A DNA stretch of 64,000 nt from an uncultured Muribaculaceae bacterium (GTDB taxonomy: Bacteria; Bacteroidota; Bacteroidia; Bacteroidales; Muribaculaceae). This document shows positions 60,053 to 64,000 of this stretch, in pieces (within the stretch, counting starts at the first letter, position 1; the number at the start of each line of letters is the position of its first letter). The stretch spans positions 62,001 through 126,000 of the forward strand of contig CAJUAF010000003.1 of assembly GCA_910584365.1 (NCBI GenBank), given 5' to 3'. Both the position numbers and the translations under genes were made by a program. The notes beneath the pieces were generated by a model. It saw nothing but the letters and a program-made list of their open reading frames with translations, had not been told where the DNA came from and did not search any database.

Positions 60053-60724
60053 TCAATTGGTTAAACCTTGTTTGAAACGGTCTACGGATCCTATGCTGAG
60101 GAAGGCCGTCAGCATTACCGCAATGAAGGCGCCGGCCAGCATACCGTTGTAGGCTTCGGGAGTGCCCTGGAAATAGAACATACACACAAAAGCCGCTCCC
60201 ATCAGACTCAGCACAATTCTGCGTCCCCAGCGACCTTCGAGACAGACGGCGCAGGAAAAGAAATAAGCGGTGAATCCGGCCAGATACCAGGGGAGCATAC
60301 TTGCCACGACCCTGGCGGTCATCTCGGAAGCTATCAGGCCGCTGTAATAGACGGCTACGGCAGCGAGCTGTAGCCCGAAAACCAGCAGCAGTTCCAGCGT
60401 GCCTACCGAGAGCATCGTCATGACGGTCCGGTTGTTCGATACGGGGAGGTGGAGGGTGAGGCGGAGCCGTTTGCTCTGCATTTCTGGGCGCATCTGGACA
60501 ATTCCCAGTGCAAGTCCGATGACCGGCGGGAAATATTTCAGCGCGTCGACAAACAGCTGGTCTTTCATCAGCATGATCAGCCATACGTGGTCGGCGCCGT
60601 GAGTGGCCACCACGCGGTTGATTCCCAGCATGGCGTATGCCGCGAACAGCAGTCCCAGAATCAGGCAAACGGCGAAGGCCCGGCGGGTCTTAAGATATTC
60701 TTTGAGGTATAATGCTTTGAACAT
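60053..60724 (-). CDS. ABC-2-type transporter permease
   Basis: 223 residues with six predicted membrane helices (about 17-36, 65-80, 107-130, 140-160, 170-190 and 195-212). The N-terminal FKALYLKEYLKTRRAFAVCL matches an ABC-2-like membrane partner. Pairs with the ATPase encoded 17 bases upstream. Direction and substrate unknown. Confidence 0.8.
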   Translation of the reverse strand: MFKALYLKEYLKTRRAFAVCLILGLLFAAYAMLGINRVVATHGADHVWLIMLMKDQLFVDALKYFPPVIGLALGIVQMRPEMQSKRLRLTLHLPVSNNRTVMTMLSVGTLELLLVFGLQLAAVAVYYSGLIASEMTARVVASMLPWYLAGFTAYFFSCAVCLEGRWGRRIVLSLMGAAFVCMFYFQGTPEAYNGMLAGAFIAVMLTAFLSIGSVDRFKQGLTN

Positions 60725-60741
60725 GGCAAACTTTCTTGGAA

Positions 60742-61635
60742 TTAGTAGCGGCCTGTCAGACCGATGAATGCATCTTCAAGTGAGGCTACCCGGTCTCCCC
60801 GGAGATTTCCGGCGGAAATGCCCTCGCGCTCCAGGGTATTCCTTACATCGTCGGGCGCCAGGAAACTGTGGAATTCCGTCGTTCCGGAGGTCTGCCAGGG
60901 GGAATATATACCCTCGATATTTTCGGGCAGCTGCTTTCCGGAAGGGAGGATGATGGTGTAGCGGCGCAGATTCTTCATAAGGGAGACTACCGGCTGATGG
61001 GTCAGGATTTTTCCGTAGTCGAGGATTATGCAGTCATCCACCAGGCGTTCAAGGTCCTGGATAATGTGGGAGGTCATGAAGACGGTTTTCCCTTCGGCCT
61101 TGACGAACTCCCGCAGATAATCGGCGAACAGACGCCGGTAGCCGGGATCGAGTCCGAGAGAGAAATCATCGAGGACAAGGAGGTCGGCGTTCTGCGCCAG
61201 TATCAGGCCGAGGGCCACCTGGGAACGCTGTCCGTTTGACATCGAGGATATTTTCTGCCCGGGGGAGACTTTCAGTTTATCCATCAGTCCGTAATAGGCG
61301 TCCCGGTTCCATCGGGGATAGAAACGGCTGTAAAATTTCTCTATCTGGGCGATAGTCATAAAGGAATACTGCACGTGTCCTTCCAGGAGCAGAGCGATAC
61401 GGGTGCGCGTATGAGGCTTCATCGCCGTTATGTCTTCCCCGAAAATCTTACATTCGCCTGCCTGGGGACGCAGGAATCCCATCAGTATATTGATAGTGGT
61501 GGTTTTTCCGGTACCGTTTTTTCCCAACAGCCCGAGGATGCTTCCTTTGGGGACATCAAAACTGAGGCCGTCATAGATCTGGCGTCCCCGTCCGTAGCGT
61601 TGTGAAAGATTTTTAACCGAAATTATATTTTCCAT
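60742..61635 (-). CDS. ABC transporter ATP-binding protein
   Basis: 297 residues. Walker A GKNGTGKTT near 38-46, signature SMSNGQRSQVALG (about 137-149), Walker B LLVLDDF (about 158-164), H-loop TSH near 195. The C-terminal ~90 residues are an extra domain seen in ABC-2 type exporters. Forms a complex with the permease just downstream. Confidence 0.92.
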   Translation of the reverse strand: MENIISVKNLSQRYGRGRQIYDGLSFDVPKGSILGLLGKNGTGKTTTINILMGFLRPQAGECKIFGEDITAMKPHTRTRIALLLEGHVQYSFMTIAQIEKFYSRFYPRWNRDAYYGLMDKLKVSPGQKISSMSNGQRSQVALGLILAQNADLLVLDDFSLGLDPGYRRLFADYLREFVKAEGKTVFMTSHIIQDLERLVDDCIILDYGKILTHQPVVSLMKNLRRYTIILPSGKQLPENIEGIYSPWQTSGTTEFHSFLAPDDVRNTLEREGISAGNLRGDRVASLEDAFIGLTGRY

Positions 61636-61648
61636 TGATGTTCAGTTG

Positions 61649-63181
61649 TCAGAATTTCAATCCTGCCGAGAGGCAGAAACAGTTGTAAGAGGTTCCCTCC
61701 GAGCGGTAGCGGCGGTAACGGTAACTTCCTTCCACGGAGAGCGACATCCCCTTTCCGACGGGGAATTCTACCGAGGCGTCGGCCGAGAGGCCGGTCACGT
61801 CTGAAGTCTGGAGTCCGAAGTTTCTCAGCAGACAGTACGTCAGATCCGAGGCAGGGTTCAGTCCCGCAAGATTTCTTTCAGTCTCGCGGGCGCTGCGGTA
61901 GAGACCCGTAAGGCCGATTTCCATTGAGGACCTGCGTCCGAGCCGTCGTTTCCAGTTGCCGGTCAGTGAATAGACCGTGGCTTCAGAGGCCAGGCGTCGG
62001 GCCGGAGAGTGCAGCTTTTCGCTGCGTCCGGCCATGCCTGCCGCCGGTACGAAGGAGAGGCGGTTGACGGCGGCGATTTCCCACTCCAGGGGAAGCTCGA
62101 GGGTTATGCGCCAGTCCGTCCGGCTGTAATTGTCGCGTTTGCCGATTACTTCATAATTGTTACCGGAAGAGGCTCCGAAGAGATTTTCGGTGCCGTTTTT
62201 GGTGCGGTATTCACCCGAGATACGCAATCCGCCGCTGAAATCTTTCAGGTTACGGATGATTCCGAACCGGGCACCGAGATTCAGATTTGAGGTGGAAGTC
62301 AGAGTCAGATTGTTGAAATCGCGGAGTACCTGGCTGATACGGATTCCGGCTGCATGGATTTCACTGCTGAAGTTCCACCGTTTCTCTTCCGCCGGGAGGA
62401 ACTGCACCCCTCCGGACCAGCCGATACCGCTGTATGCGGTGTTCTGACTGCTGTTTCCCGAGAAGCGGGGGTAGATGCTCCCCAGGCCGGTAAGAGCGTA
62501 AGTGCGGATATCGTTCATTGGGTTATAGAAGGTGAGGTCTGCGGTCTGGTTGTAGACTCTCATGCGGACATTTGCTCCAAGACGGTAACCGATAGCCGAA
62601 AACAGATAACTTCCTCCGGCCCCGATATGGAGATCCGAGACAATAATCCTGTCGCGCGGGTCGCGGTCGCGGTAATCGATAGTCGCGCGGTAGGAACCGT
62701 CAGCTCCCCAGCTCCAGAGACCCCTGACGCCGACGTACATCCCCGAAAACCGATACGATTTCCGCTGGAGATCGCCCCCGACGGAGTCGCCGAGTACATA
62801 AGGGCCTACGAGGTCGAAGTCGGCCGAGTTGTTCCAGCGGATATCCCGGATTTTCCCGAAAGAGAACGATGCCGAACCGCTGACGGTGGTAGAAGTAGGA
62901 GAGACCCCGGCATTTCCGGCAGGCGATGTGCTTCGTCCGAGACGCTGGTAGGAGGTTGCGCTGACCGACCCGAGCAGATGGCCCGTTCCTTCTTCCACGG
63001 GGAGGGCGCCGGCGGCGGCGATGTCCGTCATTCCTGCCCGGAGTTCCGAACGGGAACTGTCGGGCAGGAATGGCTGGAGCGCGGGGTTGTCCCCGCCGGC
63101 ATTGGCACGGAGCCATGCCGGCAGGAGCATCCCGAGGGTCAGAGGGAGATATTTTACGTCAGTCAACAACATTTTTACCAT
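61649..63181 (-). CDS. DUF6850-like outer membrane beta-barrel protein
   Basis: 510 residues. Signal peptide ending near residue 27 (RANA); then alternating strands with aromatic ends throughout and a terminal F, as expected of an outer membrane barrel. Many Arg/Tyr girdle residues. It ends 13 bases before the ATPase gene starts. No TonB plug. Confidence 0.75.
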   Translation of the reverse strand: MVKMLLTDVKYLPLTLGMLLPAWLRANAGGDNPALQPFLPDSSRSELRAGMTDIAAAGALPVEEGTGHLLGSVSATSYQRLGRSTSPAGNAGVSPTSTTVSGSASFSFGKIRDIRWNNSADFDLVGPYVLGDSVGGDLQRKSYRFSGMYVGVRGLWSWGADGSYRATIDYRDRDPRDRIIVSDLHIGAGGSYLFSAIGYRLGANVRMRVYNQTADLTFYNPMNDIRTYALTGLGSIYPRFSGNSSQNTAYSGIGWSGGVQFLPAEEKRWNFSSEIHAAGIRISQVLRDFNNLTLTSTSNLNLGARFGIIRNLKDFSGGLRISGEYRTKNGTENLFGASSGNNYEVIGKRDNYSRTDWRITLELPLEWEIAAVNRLSFVPAAGMAGRSEKLHSPARRLASEATVYSLTGNWKRRLGRRSSMEIGLTGLYRSARETERNLAGLNPASDLTYCLLRNFGLQTSDVTGLSADASVEFPVGKGMSLSVEGSYRYRRYRSEGTSYNCFCLSAGLKF

Positions 63182-63221
63182 TGGAGAAAGCGGTAGTCGG
63201 TTATGGGGTTATATACGACAG

Positions 63222-64000
63222 TCAGCGGGCATTGACAAGGGTAAAGTCATCCGCGGAATTGTCGGTGTCCTGAAGAATCACACGACTGTCTGCCGTAGTC
63301 ACAGCGGTTTTACGGATGAATTTATGGCCGAAGCGGTTAGGGTCGCGGGCTTTGTCGGAGATGGCGGCGAAAGAAGCGTCGACAGCTACGGAGAGGGCGC
63401 CGCGCACGAAGCTCTCGTTGTCGCTGAGATTCACACCGTCGATAATCCACTCGTTAGGGATGAGATAAGCGGCGGCTTTGTGCATCTGGGAGCCGAGACT
63501 GTTGATGTAGTCGTATTCGCCTTTGTATTCCGCGAGATATTTTTCGGAAGTCATCCCTTCGGGGAATCGGACGATGGCGTAGGAACGGTTGCACTGGTTA
63601 GACATAATCCAGATGGTGCGGGAGTAGCAGAACCATTTGTCGAGGTTGGGGACGGCGGGATTGTCGGTATCCATGGCGTGGTCGTCATACCATTCGAAGT
63701 CGGCGCCGGTCAGGTCAAGGGCATTGGCCACCTGGGCGCTCCAGTCGATTGCCTGGTCGGCCACGGTGATATATTCGCCGGGATTTACGGGAACATCCTT
63801 TCCGGAACCGGGAATAACCCAGACGGTGCCTACGGTGAAGTTTTTGGCGCGGTCGTTGGCAGGGGTCAGAATTTCGTAGTCGTTGGTCTTTGCGTTGACG
63901 AAGTCAGATTCCACGATGCCGAGGCCGTCGGCATACTGTACCTTGTCGGAGTTGTTGTAGATGCGGATGAAAGCGTCGCGCACACCTCCGGTTCCGGCGG
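63222..64000 (-). CDS. DUF4876-like surface protein (partial, start outside the window)
   Basis: The last ~259 residues are visible; the frame stays open to the right edge (GTGGVRDAFIRIYNNSD). It has FIRIYNNSDKVQYADGLGIVESDF, VWVIPGSGKDVPVNPGEYI and IDGVNLSDNES, matching Bacteroidota DUF4876 proteins with a lamin-tail-like domain (IRIYNNS...). Probably lipid-anchored, but the N-terminus is missing. First visible gene of the operon that includes the barrel and ABC transporter, 40 bases ahead of the barrel gene. Confidence 0.75.
   Translation of the reverse strand, partial: AGTGGVRDAFIRIYNNSDKVQYADGLGIVESDFVNAKTNDYEILTPANDRAKNFTVGTVWVIPGSGKDVPVNPGEYITVADQAIDWSAQVANALDLTGADFEWYDDHAMDTDNPAVPNLDKWFCYSRTIWIMSNQCNRSYAIVRFPEGMTSEKYLAEYKGEYDYINSLGSQMHKAAAYLIPNEWIIDGVNLSDNESFVRGALSVAVDASFAAISDKARDPNRFGHKFIRKTAVTTADSRVILQDTDNSADDFTLVNAR

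Overview
The window suggests a gut Bacteroidales chromosome, possibly of the Muribaculaceae type. Promoters follow the Bacteroidota pattern (TTTG near -33, TAnnTTTG near -7), most genes lack a Shine-Dalgarno sequence, and the proteins include a T9SS-like cargo protein, a bifunctional FtcD, DUF4857/DUF6850/DUF4876-like proteins and a TonB-dependent receptor. The family-level placement is inference.

Positions 1 to about 27,270 are the right-hand part of an integrated phage, or a phage-like element; no structural or packaging genes and no integrase are visible, so it continues to the left. Nearly all of its genes lie on the minus strand in four leftward transcription units, starting from promoters near 26,140, 18,700, 12,790 and 2,350. 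From right to left they are: (i) an early recombination and replication unit (RecA-like/Sak4-type ATPase, PD-(D/E)XK exonuclease, NinB-like protein, SF2 helicase, DNA methyltransferase, tandem-HTH protein, VRR-NUC nuclease, and a replication initiator carrying twelve in-gene iterons at 11-bp spacing); (ii) a unit carrying a PRTRC cassette (E, C, a candidate F, B, ThiF), which looks like a ubiquitin-like conjugation system, followed by an N6-type methylase homologue and a YkgJ-like protein; (iii) a long accessory unit with a Tad2/DUF2829 anti-Thoeris-like protein, two radical SAM enzymes, an HNH/AP2-type homing nuclease, a clamp-like protein with DnaJ-type zinc motifs, an ASCH protein, a small lipoprotein and many small unknowns; (iv) three ParB-like proteins, the last fused to a methyltransferase and cut by the window edge. 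A rightward Cro/CI-like repressor gene sits at 26,291. The element ends in the 3' half of a tRNA-Ser(GGA) gene, taken here as the right attachment site.

The host part (27,340-64,000) holds, in order: a zeta-toxin-like gene pair next to the tRNA remnant; a winged-helix regulator and membrane protein with two matching palindromic operators; a histidine-degradation operon (ftcD-hutU-hutH-hutI); an LptF/LptG-family permease with ribBA; a sugar O-acetyltransferase; gpmI; class I fumarase; a 1,458-residue secreted multidomain protein; a Crp/Fnr regulator; a lipoprotein; ychF; an M13 peptidase; a sodium-dependent (NSS) transporter fused in frame to a class A beta-lactamase domain; a TonB-dependent receptor; a DUF805 protein; and a leftward operon encoding an outer-membrane barrel, an ABC transporter, a DUF4857-like protein and an OB-fold lipoprotein.

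The main candidates for undescribed biology are the PRTRC cassette without a JAB peptidase, the transporter/beta-lactamase fusion, the in-gene iteron array, the shared promoter/operator element with a separate conserved leader motif across the phage, and beta-clamp-binding tails on two phage proteins.
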